Of a stretch of 64,000 bases of DNA, positions 9,303-16,631 are shown piece after piece. The position numbers were made by a program, and so were the translations under genes. Source of the DNA: Haemophilus parainfluenzae (GTDB lineage: Bacteria; Pseudomonadota; Gammaproteobacteria; Enterobacterales; Pasteurellaceae); NCBI RefSeq assembly GCF_900638025.1, contig NZ_LR134481.1, positions 1,798,001 through 1,862,000 on the forward strand. Reading direction: 5' to 3'. The notes beneath the pieces were generated by a model. The model ran no database searches. It was not told the DNA's origin and was given only the letters and a program-made list of their open reading frames with translations. The number at the start of each line of letters is the position of its first letter. The first letter of the stretch is position 1.

Positions 9303-10178
9303 TTAGAGTTCCCCTCTATTTAACTTACCGTAAAACTCACAACCATCCTGCTCTCGATTATCACAAGCCTTACCAAGCCATTCTTTGGCGAGTGTTCTAT
9401 CTTTCTGAATACCTTGTCCCAAAAGATACGACAGACCTAACTTAAGCTGGCCATCAGCACTACCATTTTCTGCTGCTTTCTTAAACCACTTCACGGCTTC
9501 GGCATAATCTTGTCTTACGCCACGCCCTGCACGATAAACCGAACCTAAATTAGCCTGAGCATCTGCATTCCCCTGCTCAGCCGCTTTGCTAAACCACTTC
9601 ACTGCTTCAAAATCATTTTGTTTGACGCCTTGTCCGTTTGTATACATCAAACCCAAACTAGATTGAGCAGCGGCTTCCCCCTGATCCGCCGCTTTGCGAT
9701 ACCATTTCACTGCTTCAAAATCATCTTGTTTAACACCGCGCCCATCGGCATACATATTGCCCAAATAAAATTGAGCCTTTGCATTCCCCTGCTCTGCCGC
9801 TTTGCGAGACCACTTCACCGCTTCAAAATCATCCTGTTTGATGCCTCGTCCTTTGTCATACATCCAGCCCAAATTAAATTGAGCGTTTGCATCCCCCTGC
9901 TCCGCCGCTTTGCGATACCACTTCACAGCTTCAAAATCATCTTGTTTTACGCCTTGTCCCTCAAAATACATCACGCCCACCCAAAATTGACTCGTTGCAT
10001 TTCCCTGCTCCGCCAGAGGTAACCAAAGTTTAAAGGCTGTTTGATAGTCCCCCCTCGTAGTGGCTTCAAAACCTTGTTGGAATTGCTGCTTGGGCGTATC
10101 TGCCCAAGCAGTAGAATGAAAAGAAGCAAGTGAAAAGCCAAGAATAGCAGTAGTAATAAGTGTTTTTGATAATTTCAT
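9303..10178 (-). CDS. Exported Sel1-repeat protein B
   Basis: This is the first gene of the Sel1-MBL-Sel1 operon. A signal peptide (MKLSKTLITTAILGFS..., cut after AWA) leads into about six Sel1 repeats, one more than paralogue A, and a similar Cys-containing cap (CDNREQDGCEFY) ending in the same LNRGEL tail. I prefer the ATG at 10178, which has GGA at a suitable distance, over the upstream ATG at 10190. The 36-residue repeats KQDDFEAVKWYRKAAEQG are nearly perfect. A protein-binding periplasmic scaffold is the family expectation; the partner is unknown. Confidence 0.9.
   Translation of the reverse strand: MKLSKTLITTAILGFSLASFHSTAWADTPKQQFQQGFEATTRGDYQTAFKLWLPLAEQGNATSQFWVGVMYFEGQGVKQDDFEAVKWYRKAAEQGDANAQFNLGWMYDKGRGIKQDDFEAVKWSRKAAEQGNAKAQFYLGNMYADGRGVKQDDFEAVKWYRKAADQGEAAAQSSLGLMYTNGQGVKQNDFEAVKWFSKAAEQGNADAQANLGSVYRAGRGVRQDYAEAVKWFKKAAENGSADGQLKLGLSYLLGQGIQKDRTLAKEWLGKACDNREQDGCEFYGKLNRGEL
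9712..9981. repeat. Direct repeat, copy 2 (inside Sel1 gene B)
   Basis: This matches 7613-7882 exactly. The pair flanks the MBL gene, so recombination between the copies would delete that gene and leave one hybrid Sel1 gene. Confidence 0.9.
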
Positions 10179-10242
10179 AAAATCGTCCATTTATTAATCA
10201 ATAATTGAAATAACCAAACATTTTTTGTTTAGCAAGATGTTT

Positions 10243-10289
10243 TGTTGTACTCTCTGTAAAGAGAGTACAACACCCAGTATACTGGGTGT
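10243..10289. promoter_or_regulatory. Two overlapping perfect palindromes upstream of the Sel1 operon
   Basis: The first is a 13-bp-arm inverted repeat (GTTGTACTCTCT / AGAGAGTACAAC core, 4-base loop) at 10243-10272. The second is a 20-bp perfect palindrome, ACACCCAGTATACTGGGTGT, at 10270-10289. They share three bases. No T-run follows on the operon strand, so this is not a terminator. TATACT in the middle of the second palindrome could serve as a -10 on either strand. An operator or RNA leader hairpin controlling the Sel1 operon is inferred. Confidence 0.6.
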
Positions 10290-10349
10290 AAAATGATTAA
10301 AAATTAGACTATTTAGTTAGGGAGGAATTAGGGGGTATTAAGACTGAAA

Positions 10350-10373
10350 AAAGTGAGCCATCTTGCTCACTTT
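10350..10373 (-). terminator. epmC terminator
   Basis: The stem AAAGTGAGC / GCTCACTTT with a 6-base loop is followed by T-rich sequence on the minus strand, just past the epmC stop. Confidence 0.8.
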
Positions 10374-10379
10374 CTGCTA

Positions 10380-10916
10380 TTAAATACGCGCGACATCAAA
10401 CTTCGCTAAATCAATTTCATCTTCTGTGCCATAAAATACCACTAACGCCTTGCGTAACGTTTCAGCTCGTTTTGGTAAACCTTTTTCCGCATAGATTTTC
10501 ACTTGTTCATACACGGCTTGTTTAAAAGGTTGTGTATCGCCTGGATTGCCATTCAAATTATCCGCACTGGCAAAATAACGGAAACCTGCCGCTGTTGCTA
10601 AAATCCACTCTAATGCTTGAGGCTTCACTTCCACCTTTTCAAAATCACGCTGACGTTCTTCAGAACGGCCATCCGGCTCATACCAATAGCCAAAATCTTC
10701 TAATTTACGGCGTTCTTTCCCCGCCACTAACCAATGGGCAATTTCATGTAATGCACTGCTGTAAAAGCCTCTCGCAAAGTAAATGGCGTTATAAGGCACC
10801 TCATCATTTGCAGGAATGTAAATCGGCTCATCCCCACCTTTAACCAATCGCGTATTATATTCTTCTTCAAAACATTGATTAAAAATCGCAATGATATCCT
10901 CAAGTTTATGTTCCAT
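10380..10916 (-). CDS. epmC: Elongation factor P hydroxylase
   Basis: EpmC (YfcM) hydroxylates the beta-lysyl-lysine of modified elongation factor P, finishing the EpmA/EpmB modification. The 178-aa protein is of family length. It has the conserved metal-site region YSSALHEIAHWLVAG near residue 53 and further acidic and histidine ligands. Start ATG at 10916 has an upstream GGAGAAA. It stands alone, with its own terminator, between the Sel1 operon and the AraC-ohr region. Confidence 0.9.
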   Translation of the reverse strand: MEHKLEDIIAIFNQCFEEEYNTRLVKGGDEPIYIPANDEVPYNAIYFARGFYSSALHEIAHWLVAGKERRKLEDFGYWYEPDGRSEERQRDFEKVEVKPQALEWILATAAGFRYFASADNLNGNPGDTQPFKQAVYEQVKIYAEKGLPKRAETLRKALVVFYGTEDEIDLAKFDVARI

Positions 10917-11013
10917 GCTTTCTCCAAATATTTTTATAAATAAAGCCTCTTAAAAGGTTTGAGAATTATCTCATTTTTCATGTCTTTCACAAAATCTTGG
11001 TTAAATAAAAAAC

Positions 11014-11037
11014 GTCTGAAATTAACGTTTCAGATTT
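11014..11037 (-). terminator. AraC gene terminator containing a Neisseria-type uptake core
   Basis: The stem TCTGAAA / TTTCAGA with a 6-base loop is followed by CGTTTTTT on the minus strand, beyond the AraC stop. It includes CGTCTGAA, 8 of the 10 bases of the Neisseria uptake sequence GCCGTCTGAA. Confidence 0.65.
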
Positions 11038-11097
11038 TTTTCATCATAAAGTGCGGTCAAATTTTTAGGTGTTTTTAAACCTATCTTTAAGCCCCAT

Positions 11098-12006
11098 CTA
11101 TTTAATATCCCCCTTGGGCGCATGCCCGAAATACCGTTTGTATTCACGGCTGAATTGGCTAGGTGATTCGTAGCCGACTTGGTAAGCGGCTTCGGTAATA
11201 CCTCGTCCTTCTTGTGCGATCAATCGTCTGGCTTCCATCAAACGTAAGGATTTTTGGTATTGCAGCGGTGAAAGGCTGGTTATCTTCTTAAAATGACTAT
11301 GAAAGCCAGATAGCGACATACCACATAGATTTGCCAAGGTTTCCACGGTGATGGTTTCACTAAAATGTTGTTGCAGATAGTAGGTGGCTTGGGCGATTTT
11401 TTTGGTATTCGATCCATTGCTTACCATGGCTTTAAATTTGCCACCTTGTTCGCCTGTAAGGAGTCGATAATATATTTCTTGTTGGATAAGCGGTGCAAGA
11501 AACCCAATATCTTTTGGATTTTCGTGCAAGAGTAATAAGCGTTCAACAGCATTTTTGAGAGATTCATCCAAATGCCATTGTGCAAAACCTTCGTCGCCCT
11601 GTTGAACATCATCTGCAAGGTTTGGATTTGCTAATAAAATCTTGCTAACGCTTTCAATATCAATTTTCATCGACATCACTAAAAACGGCTTTTTCGGCTC
11701 GGCATATTTAATTTCGCCACGCATCGGTATGTTTACTGGGCAAAACATAAAATGTTGATTATCAAATCGGTAGCATTGTTCGCCTAGCTGCACTTCACGT
11801 TCTCCGCTTAACACGATGCAAATGCTCGGCTCTTGAATAATACCTTCGTAACAAAATGGTTGATCTGAATGGCGAAGAAATAAGCCTTTAATCGATGATG
11901 AATAGAGTTCGTTATGTGGAATAACCTTTAATAATCGTTCTATCATTTCAGTTGAGAACATAATTTTGTAGGAATAGGCAAGTAATTTGGATAAATCATA
12001 TAACAC
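11098..12006 (-). CDS. AraC-family transcriptional regulator next to ohr
   Basis: The protein has an AraC-type N-terminal cupin-like domain (residues about 20-150) and a C-terminal double helix-turn-helix (from about 195: IAQATYYLQQHFSETITVE, then ESPSQFSREYKRYFG). A GTG start at 12006 gives 302 aa; an ATG at 11961 (MFSTEM...) is equally likely. It diverges from an ohr-type gene, and this araC-ohr promoter is duplicated at 13.6-14.1 kb. Control of the neighbouring peroxide-resistance gene is a reasonable inference. A Neisseria-like terminator follows it. Confidence 0.85.
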   Translation of the reverse strand: MLYDLSKLLAYSYKIMFSTEMIERLLKVIPHNELYSSSIKGLFLRHSDQPFCYEGIIQEPSICIVLSGEREVQLGEQCYRFDNQHFMFCPVNIPMRGEIKYAEPKKPFLVMSMKIDIESVSKILLANPNLADDVQQGDEGFAQWHLDESLKNAVERLLLLHENPKDIGFLAPLIQQEIYYRLLTGEQGGKFKAMVSNGSNTKKIAQATYYLQQHFSETITVETLANLCGMSLSGFHSHFKKITSLSPLQYQKSLRLMEARRLIAQEGRGITEAAYQVGYESPSQFSREYKRYFGHAPKGDIK

Positions 12007-12198
12007 TTAATATTGCCGTTCAATATAATGAACTCACTTTTAACGGCGGTACGCCAAACCATATTAATCAACATTAAATGAGGAAAACATTATGAAAATT
12101 TTCTACAAAACATCAGCAACAGCAACCGGCGGACGTGATGGTCGTACCCAAGTGGACGACGGTTCAATCAGCTTTGATTTGGTTTCATTTCAAAATGA
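11751..12198. repeat. 448-bp direct repeat, copy 1 (araC 5' end, promoter, ohr 5' end)
   Basis: It matches 13630-14077 at an offset of 1879 with only scattered single-base differences. Here araC is intact and ohr is cut off at the right edge. Confidence 0.9.
12092..12198 (+). pseudogene. ohr: Truncated ohr (first 35 codons)
   Basis: The first 35 codons match intact ohr at 13971 (MKIFYKTSATATGGRDGR...). Homology then stops abruptly at 12198 and GC-rich unrelated DNA follows, read through in frame to a stop at 12310. Both catalytic cysteines of Ohr (C55, C119) are lost, so no active enzyme can be made. The ribosome site and start codon are intact, so a useless 72-aa fusion peptide could still be translated. 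Confidence 0.9.
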
Positions 12199-12298
12199 CG
12201 GCACCGGAGCTGATGAAAAACACCAACGCGCCGAGTATGGCAAGCACCGCCGCACCGACGAAAAACGGCCGCATGGGGTGGGTAAAAAACTTATTCAT
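12199..12298 (-). pseudogene. 5' fragment of a Neisseria-like NnrS gene
   Basis: Reading minus from the ATG at 12298 gives 33 codons beginning MNKFFTHPMRPFFVGAAVL, a hydrophobic opening that resembles NnrS-family membrane proteins (nitric-oxide-related). It is cut at 12199, exactly where the ohr duplication ends. Base composition is clearly more GC-rich than the surrounding Haemophilus genes. The NnrS name is from memory of the family and needs a search. Confidence 0.5.
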
Positions 12299-12418
12299 GG
12301 TTTGGCTTAATTCTGCATGAAGATGCTTTCGGATATGGATTTATTGGGCGGACAGGGTTGTATCTTGTATTGAAGAAGCAAGCCGAAGGTTTGTCAGATA
12401 CTCAAATGCCCGTATCAT

Positions 12419-13033
12419 TCATATTATTGATATTATTGTTTGAATTGTATTATTTTCAATAATAATAAATAACCCTAAACCAATATAAATAACAGCCATT
12501 ATCCAACGACTAAACTTCTCTACAATTTCACCAACACCTGAAATATTAGCCAATCTTTGTGCTGTATATACTAAAACAAAAATCAATATTAAAAATACAA
12601 GAAGAGTAACTAATAAGTCGACAAGATCTAAAGTCACAAAGTAAGGAACAAAAAGTCCAATATTATCTGCACCACAACTAGCAACTGTAACCAAAGCAAC
12701 AATACCGACTAATTTTGACAACCCTTTTTCATCCAATTCTTTTTTAGCTCTTTTTTCGCCCTCACAATCGTCGTAAATAGCAACTTTAATACCTAAGTAA
12801 ATCGGTATTAAACCTAATAAACCCAACACCCATTTTTCCGGAACATAATTCAAAACAAAAGCTAGAAATAAACTAACTAATATTAAAATTACAGAACCTA
12901 AATATTGTCCGATATAAATATCTCGATATTCTTTTCTAGTATTTGCTCTAGCAAAAAATATTAATAGTATTACCAACAAATCTACTGCTGTAGCAATATA
13001 TAAAACAGCAGCAGTAATCACAGTCGAAAACAT
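12419..13033 (-). CDS. cadD: CadD-family cadmium resistance transporter
   Basis: This 204-aa inner-membrane protein has about five or six hydrophobic segments (opening FSTVITAAVLYIATAVDLL, then IYIGQYLGSV, CGADNIGLFVPYFVTL and a C-terminal SRWIMAVIYIGLGLF). These match the CadD family, which confers cadmium resistance in Gram-positive bacteria. The start at 13033 has GAGGTG five bases upstream. The gene is very AT-rich, while the DNA on both sides is GC-rich, so it looks like a foreign gene nested in foreign DNA. Metal specificity is inferred from the family only. Confidence 0.8.
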   Translation of the reverse strand: MFSTVITAAVLYIATAVDLLVILLIFFARANTRKEYRDIYIGQYLGSVILILVSLFLAFVLNYVPEKWVLGLLGLIPIYLGIKVAIYDDCEGEKRAKKELDEKGLSKLVGIVALVTVASCGADNIGLFVPYFVTLDLVDLLVTLLVFLILIFVLVYTAQRLANISGVGEIVEKFSRWIMAVIYIGLGLFIIIENNTIQTIISII

Positions 13034-13039
13034 AAAGCA

Positions 13040-13629
13040 CCTCATAATAAATCCCCTGAAACTCTCTTGCCACCACGGCTTCTTCAAAAGCCCAATCGCG
13101 TTCGGACAGCGGCGTAGACAGGGTAATCACGTTTTGCACGTTCATGCCCTTAGTGGAAAGCAGCATGATTTCATGGCTCAGGCGTGCGGCTTCGAAGCGG
13201 TCGTGCGTTACCAGCATACACGCCATGTCCTGCCGCTCGATTTTTTCCACCAGCATGGCGACCAAAATATCGCGCAAATCGCGGTCCAAACCGACGAACG
13301 GCTCGTCCAGCAAGGCAAGGTCGCAGCCGCACAGCAACAGGCGCAAAAATGCTACCCGTTTCGCCATGCCGCCGGACAATTCGGTCGGATATTTGTTCAA
13401 ATCGCCAGCAGTCAGCCCGACTTTCGCCGCCAGCGCGATGATTTCGCCTTCATCGGGTTTGTCCATAAAAATAGCGATATTCTGCATCGCGGTCAAGTTT
13501 TCCAGCAGGCGGTTTTCCTGAAACAGAAAACCCGTTTTTCGGAAAGTATTGCGTATCGTGCCCGATTTCGGCGTTTCCAAGCCCGCAATCAAACGCAAAA
13601 CCGTCGTCTTTCCACAGCCGCTCGGCCCG
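13040..13629 (-). pseudogene. ABC transporter ATPase fragment, Neisseria-like
   Basis: This GC-rich ATPase fragment starts within the Walker A motif (P-S-G-C-G-K-T-T at the 13629 junction) and so lacks roughly the first 40 residues. The Q-loop region (FLFQENRLLENLT), signature SGGMAKR, Walker B LALLDEPF and the switch His in LVTHDR are present. The C-terminus runs into the cadD start region in another frame, with a stop at 12948. Without its N-terminus it cannot bind ATP normally. Composition and neighbours suggest a Neisseria source. Confidence 0.85.
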
Positions 13630-13885
13630 AATGTTGATTATCAAATCGGTAGCATTGTTCGCCTAGCTGCACTTCACGTTCTCCGCTTAACACGATGCAA
13701 ATGCTCGGCTCTTGAATAATACCTTCGTAACAAAATGGTTGATCTGAATGGCGAAGAAATAAGCCTTTAATCGGTGATGAATAGAGTTCGTTATGTGGAA
13801 TAACTTTTAATAAGCGTTCTATCGTTTCATTTGAGAACATAATTTTGTAGGAATAGGCAAGTAATTTGGATAAATCATATAACAC
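13630..13885 (-). pseudogene. Truncated second copy of the AraC-family gene
   Basis: The first 80 or so codons repeat the regulator at 11098-12006 almost exactly, with a few changes (T/N and S/P substitutions). The copy ends at 13630 where ABC-transporter DNA begins, read out of frame to a stop at 13589. The DNA-binding domain is missing. Confidence 0.9.
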
Positions 13886-14077
13886 TTCATATTGCCGTTC
13901 AATATAATAAACTCACTTTCAACGGCGGTACGCCAAAACATATTAACTAACATTAAATGAGGAAAACATTATGAAAATTTTCTACAAAACATCAGCAACA
14001 GCAACCGGCGGACGTGATGGTCGTACCCAAGTAGACGACGGTTCAATTGGCTTTGATTTGGTTTCATTCCAAAACGA
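13630..14077. repeat. 448-bp direct repeat, copy 2
   Basis: This is the partner of 11751-12198. Here araC is truncated and ohr is intact, the mirror of copy 1. The two copies bracket 1431 bp of foreign DNA (12199-13629). Confidence 0.9.
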
Positions 14078-14402
14078 AAGCGGTAAGCACGGTACAAACC
14101 CCGAGCAGCTTTTCGCTATGGGTTACGCTGCCTGCTTTGATAGCGCGATGAACCATGTAGCACCGACACTCGGCTTGAAACCGACGAAATCTTCCACTAC
14201 TGTCGGTGTAGGTATCGGTCAAAAAGCCGATGGTGCATTTGGCTTAGATTTAGATATCATGATTACCGTAGCAGGTTTGACTGAAGATGAGGCGCGCAAA
14301 TTGATTACTCGTGCTCATGAAGTTTGCCCTTACTCTAACGCTACTCGTGGCAATGTCGATGTACGCTTACATGTGAATGTTATTCAATCGTTTGATTTGT
14401 AA
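13971..14402 (+). CDS. ohr: Organic hydroperoxide resistance protein Ohr
   Basis: This is a 143-aa thiol peroxidase of the OsmC/Ohr family that reduces organic and fatty-acid hydroperoxides. The two redox cysteines sit in AACFDSA (C55) and EVCPYSNATRG (C119), the latter matching the Ohr-type VCPYS motif. The conserved Arg-containing GGRDGR is near residue 15. A GAGGAAAA ribosome site precedes the ATG. It diverges from a truncated araC copy. The intact regulator lies 2 kb away, so control could still act in trans. Its terminator carries a Neisseria-type uptake sequence. Confidence 0.95.
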   Translation: MKIFYKTSATATGGRDGRTQVDDGSIGFDLVSFQNESGKHGTNPEQLFAMGYAACFDSAMNHVAPTLGLKPTKSSTTVGVGIGQKADGAFGLDLDIMITVAGLTEDEARKLITRAHEVCPYSNATRGNVDVRLHVNVIQSFDL

Positions 14403-14433
14403 TAAAAATTAGCATAATAATTAATTTCGAAAT

Positions 14434-14465
14434 AAAAGCCATCTGAAATTTCAGACGGCTTTTTT
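14434..14465 (+). terminator. ohr terminator with a Neisseria DNA uptake sequence
   Basis: GCCATCTGAAA faces TTTCAGACGGC and is followed by a T-run. TTCAGACGGC (14450-14459) is the exact complement of the Neisseria uptake core GCCGTCTGAA; the other arm differs by one base. Confidence 0.85.
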
Positions 14466-14470
14466 ATAAC

Positions 14471-14532
14471 AAAGTGCGGTCAAATTTTTAGGTGTTTTGC
14501 AAATCTCCATCAAAACTTGACCGCTTGTTTTT
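14471..14532. repeat. 62-bp intergenic repeat beginning with an uptake sequence, copy 1
   Basis: It starts with AAAGTGCGGTCAAATTTTT and continues through TGTTTTGCAAATCTCC to TTGACCGCTTGTTTT. It is highly similar to 16513-16575. Confidence 0.75.
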
Positions 14533-15403
14533 AAAACTTCACCGTTTCACCATCTTCTGGAATTGCTACATTTTCAAGCTTGTTTGCTTGGACAAATTGG
14601 CGTAAATCCTTACGGTACACAGACATATGATTTACTGCATCCATGTGCACCGTGATAAGTTTTGTATTTGGTAGCATGTTACGAGCATGAGCAACATCTT
14701 GTAACCCCATAATAATGCCGTCATTCGGAAAAGCTAAGGTACGCGCATCACCAGTGTTCATAATCATTACATCAGGTTTATAACGATTAATAGCTTTGTT
14801 TACTTCAGCAGTCCAAATTGTGTCACCAACCAAGTAAACCGTTGGATGGTCTTTCGCTTGGAATGTTACGCCCATCGCCTCATCTAAAATCTCAGCTAAT
14901 TGTGGTACAGCGTACATTTCCGTTATGCCGTGAGAACCGCCGGTTTTATTTAAAATAATACCTTCAAACTCCACCGATTTTTCCAACGATAAACTGGTTA
15001 TATTAGTAAAACCTTGCGCTTTGAGTAGGTCGCCATCCCGTTCATGTTGCACAAAAATTTTAATGGATTTAGGTAAAATTTTTTGTGCAACCTTATCCCA
15101 ATGATCTTCATGTGTATGAGTCAAAATAATGGCATCAACATCTTTGAAAGTATCTTCTGCTTTCATCGGCAATTCCACAAGTGGATTACGCAAATGGCTA
15201 TTTAATGTTCCTTCAAAGCCTGCATAACGTCCTTTTTCAGCAAGCATCGGATCAATTAAAAAAGTTTTCCCTGTGTAGTTCAGACGACCAGTAGCATTGC
15301 GGATATGTTGGTAGCTATCAGTGTTTTTAGAGGCAAGATCTACAGCGAAAGTATTTGCGCTAATAGCCAATGCTGTAGTGCTAATTAAGGTTTTTAAGTT
15401 CAT
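14531..15403 (-). CDS. Exported MBL-fold hydrolase
   Basis: This 290-aa protein has a signal peptide (cut near ANTFA, residue 20) and a metallo-beta-lactamase fold. THTHEDHWD supplies the HxHxDH metal ligands, with later histidines in GGSHGI and VHMDAVNH and an Asp in VGDTIW. It belongs to the UlaG-like branch, probably acts in the periplasm, and its substrate is unknown. It diverges from a GlxA-type regulator (142 bp between start codons), a likely controller. Confidence 0.8.
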   Translation of the reverse strand: MNLKTLISTTALAISANTFAVDLASKNTDSYQHIRNATGRLNYTGKTFLIDPMLAEKGRYAGFEGTLNSHLRNPLVELPMKAEDTFKDVDAIILTHTHEDHWDKVAQKILPKSIKIFVQHERDGDLLKAQGFTNITSLSLEKSVEFEGIILNKTGGSHGITEMYAVPQLAEILDEAMGVTFQAKDHPTVYLVGDTIWTAEVNKAINRYKPDVMIMNTGDARTLAFPNDGIIMGLQDVAHARNMLPNTKLITVHMDAVNHMSVYRKDLRQFVQANKLENVAIPEDGETVKF

Positions 15404-15545
15404 TGTTTTTCCCTTTCTATATACGTTATTGAATGAATAAACATATTATAGTGAGAACAAAATTGCGCAAAAATAGACAAAAAATCAATAAACGTAATAA
15501 TCAGGTCATTTTTGTGCTATGCTCATATCAAATAGGAGAAATAAA

Positions 15546-16499
15546 ATGAATACACCCACAGTTGCTTTGATTGTATATGAACAAATGATGCCTATTCATT
15601 TTGCGATGGCATATTCCGTTTTTTCTATGTCGGATTTAAACGGCAAGCCGTTATTTGACTGTAAAATCGTTAGCGATTCAGACAACCTGACAAACTCGCT
15701 ATTTCACATACATTTAGATGGTGGTTTAGAATGGTTAGAGAATGCCGATATTGTTGTGATGACTGGATGGCATGATACTCAAGTGATGCCGAGTGAGACT
15801 TTATTAACAGCGTTACGGCAAGCGTATCAACGTGGTGTGACAGTGGTGGGGTTATGTTATGGCGCCTATGTGTTAGCGTGCAGTGGCCTACTTAATGGCA
15901 AAAAAGCAACCACACATTGGCTAGGAGATAGTGATTTTACTCATCGTTTTCCGCAGGTGAAATGGGATTTAAATCCTATTTATTTGGAACAAGATCGACT
16001 GATTACCTCAGCAGGAACAGCCGCTTCCATGGATTGTTGCCTTTCTATTGTTCGTAAATTATATGGTGTAAAAATTGCCAATCATATTGCCCGAATACTG
16101 GTTATCCCCCCTCATCGTGAAGGCGGACAAGCACAATTTATCGAACGCCCTATTTCTCGTTCCACACCTAATCATAATATCAATGCATTACTTGCTTATT
16201 TAAATGAAAATCTGACCGCACTTCATTCGACTGATAGCCTTGCCGAACGTTTGTCAATGAGCCGTAGCACTTTCACCAGACATTTTCGCAAAGCAACCGG
16301 AATGTCATTAAATCAATGGTTAATTGAAGCAAGGCTACAACGAGCAAGAGAGCTTTTGGAAAGCACAGATTTATCTATTACTGATATTGCAGAACAAAGT
16401 GGATTTCATAGCGATACCGCCTTGCGTCAGCATTTCTTGAAAAAACATAAGATTTCACCGAATCGCTGGCGTAAGCAGTTTCAAACTGAGGATGTTTAG
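15546..16499 (+). CDS. GlxA-family transcriptional regulator (DJ-1/PfpI plus AraC domains)
   Basis: This 317-aa regulator combines an N-terminal DJ-1/PfpI-like domain (the GLCYGAYVLACSGLL nucleophile-elbow region near 110-125) with a C-terminal AraC helix-turn-helix pair (from about 235: LAERLSMSRSTFTRHFRKAT, then FHSDTALRQHFLKKH). The start at 15546 is favoured over 15519 because AGGAGA lies six bases upstream. It diverges from the exported MBL hydrolase. Family members often sense small amines or redox signals; the ligand here is unknown. Confidence 0.88.
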   Translation: MNTPTVALIVYEQMMPIHFAMAYSVFSMSDLNGKPLFDCKIVSDSDNLTNSLFHIHLDGGLEWLENADIVVMTGWHDTQVMPSETLLTALRQAYQRGVTVVGLCYGAYVLACSGLLNGKKATTHWLGDSDFTHRFPQVKWDLNPIYLEQDRLITSAGTAASMDCCLSIVRKLYGVKIANHIARILVIPPHREGGQAQFIERPISRSTPNHNINALLAYLNENLTALHSTDSLAERLSMSRSTFTRHFRKATGMSLNQWLIEARLQRARELLESTDLSITDIAEQSGFHSDTALRQHFLKKHKISPNRWRKQFQTEDV

Positions 16500-16512
16500 A
16501 TCTTTTTATTTT

Positions 16513-16575
16513 AAAGTGCGGTCAGATTTTTGGATGTTTTTGCAAATCTCCGTCAAAACTTGACCTCTTGTTTTA
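16513..16575. repeat. 62-bp intergenic repeat, copy 2
   Basis: Similar to 14471-14532 with a handful of differences, including one extra T. It also begins with a perfect uptake sequence and ends with a decayed one (TTGACCTCTTG). Confidence 0.75.
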
Positions 16576-16631
16576 TCTAAACTCAGTCTATTCCTCTTCC
16601 CGTTAGGAAATTTGATTAGATAAAAATAAAA

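Noticed and set aside
7613..9981. Mobile element explanation for the duplicated Sel1 sequence
   Set aside because: No transposase, terminal inverted repeats or target duplications; repeat-driven exchange within the genes explains it.
12310..12418. Possible coding remnant (reads H-E-D-A-F-G-Y-G-F-I-G-R-T on the plus strand)
   Set aside because: Open in more than one frame but too short to identify; left as unassigned foreign DNA between the NnrS-like fragment and cadD.
13134..13637. 167-aa, 125-aa and 85-aa plus-strand frames
   Set aside because: Antisense shadows made long by the high GC content of the ABC ATPase fragment.
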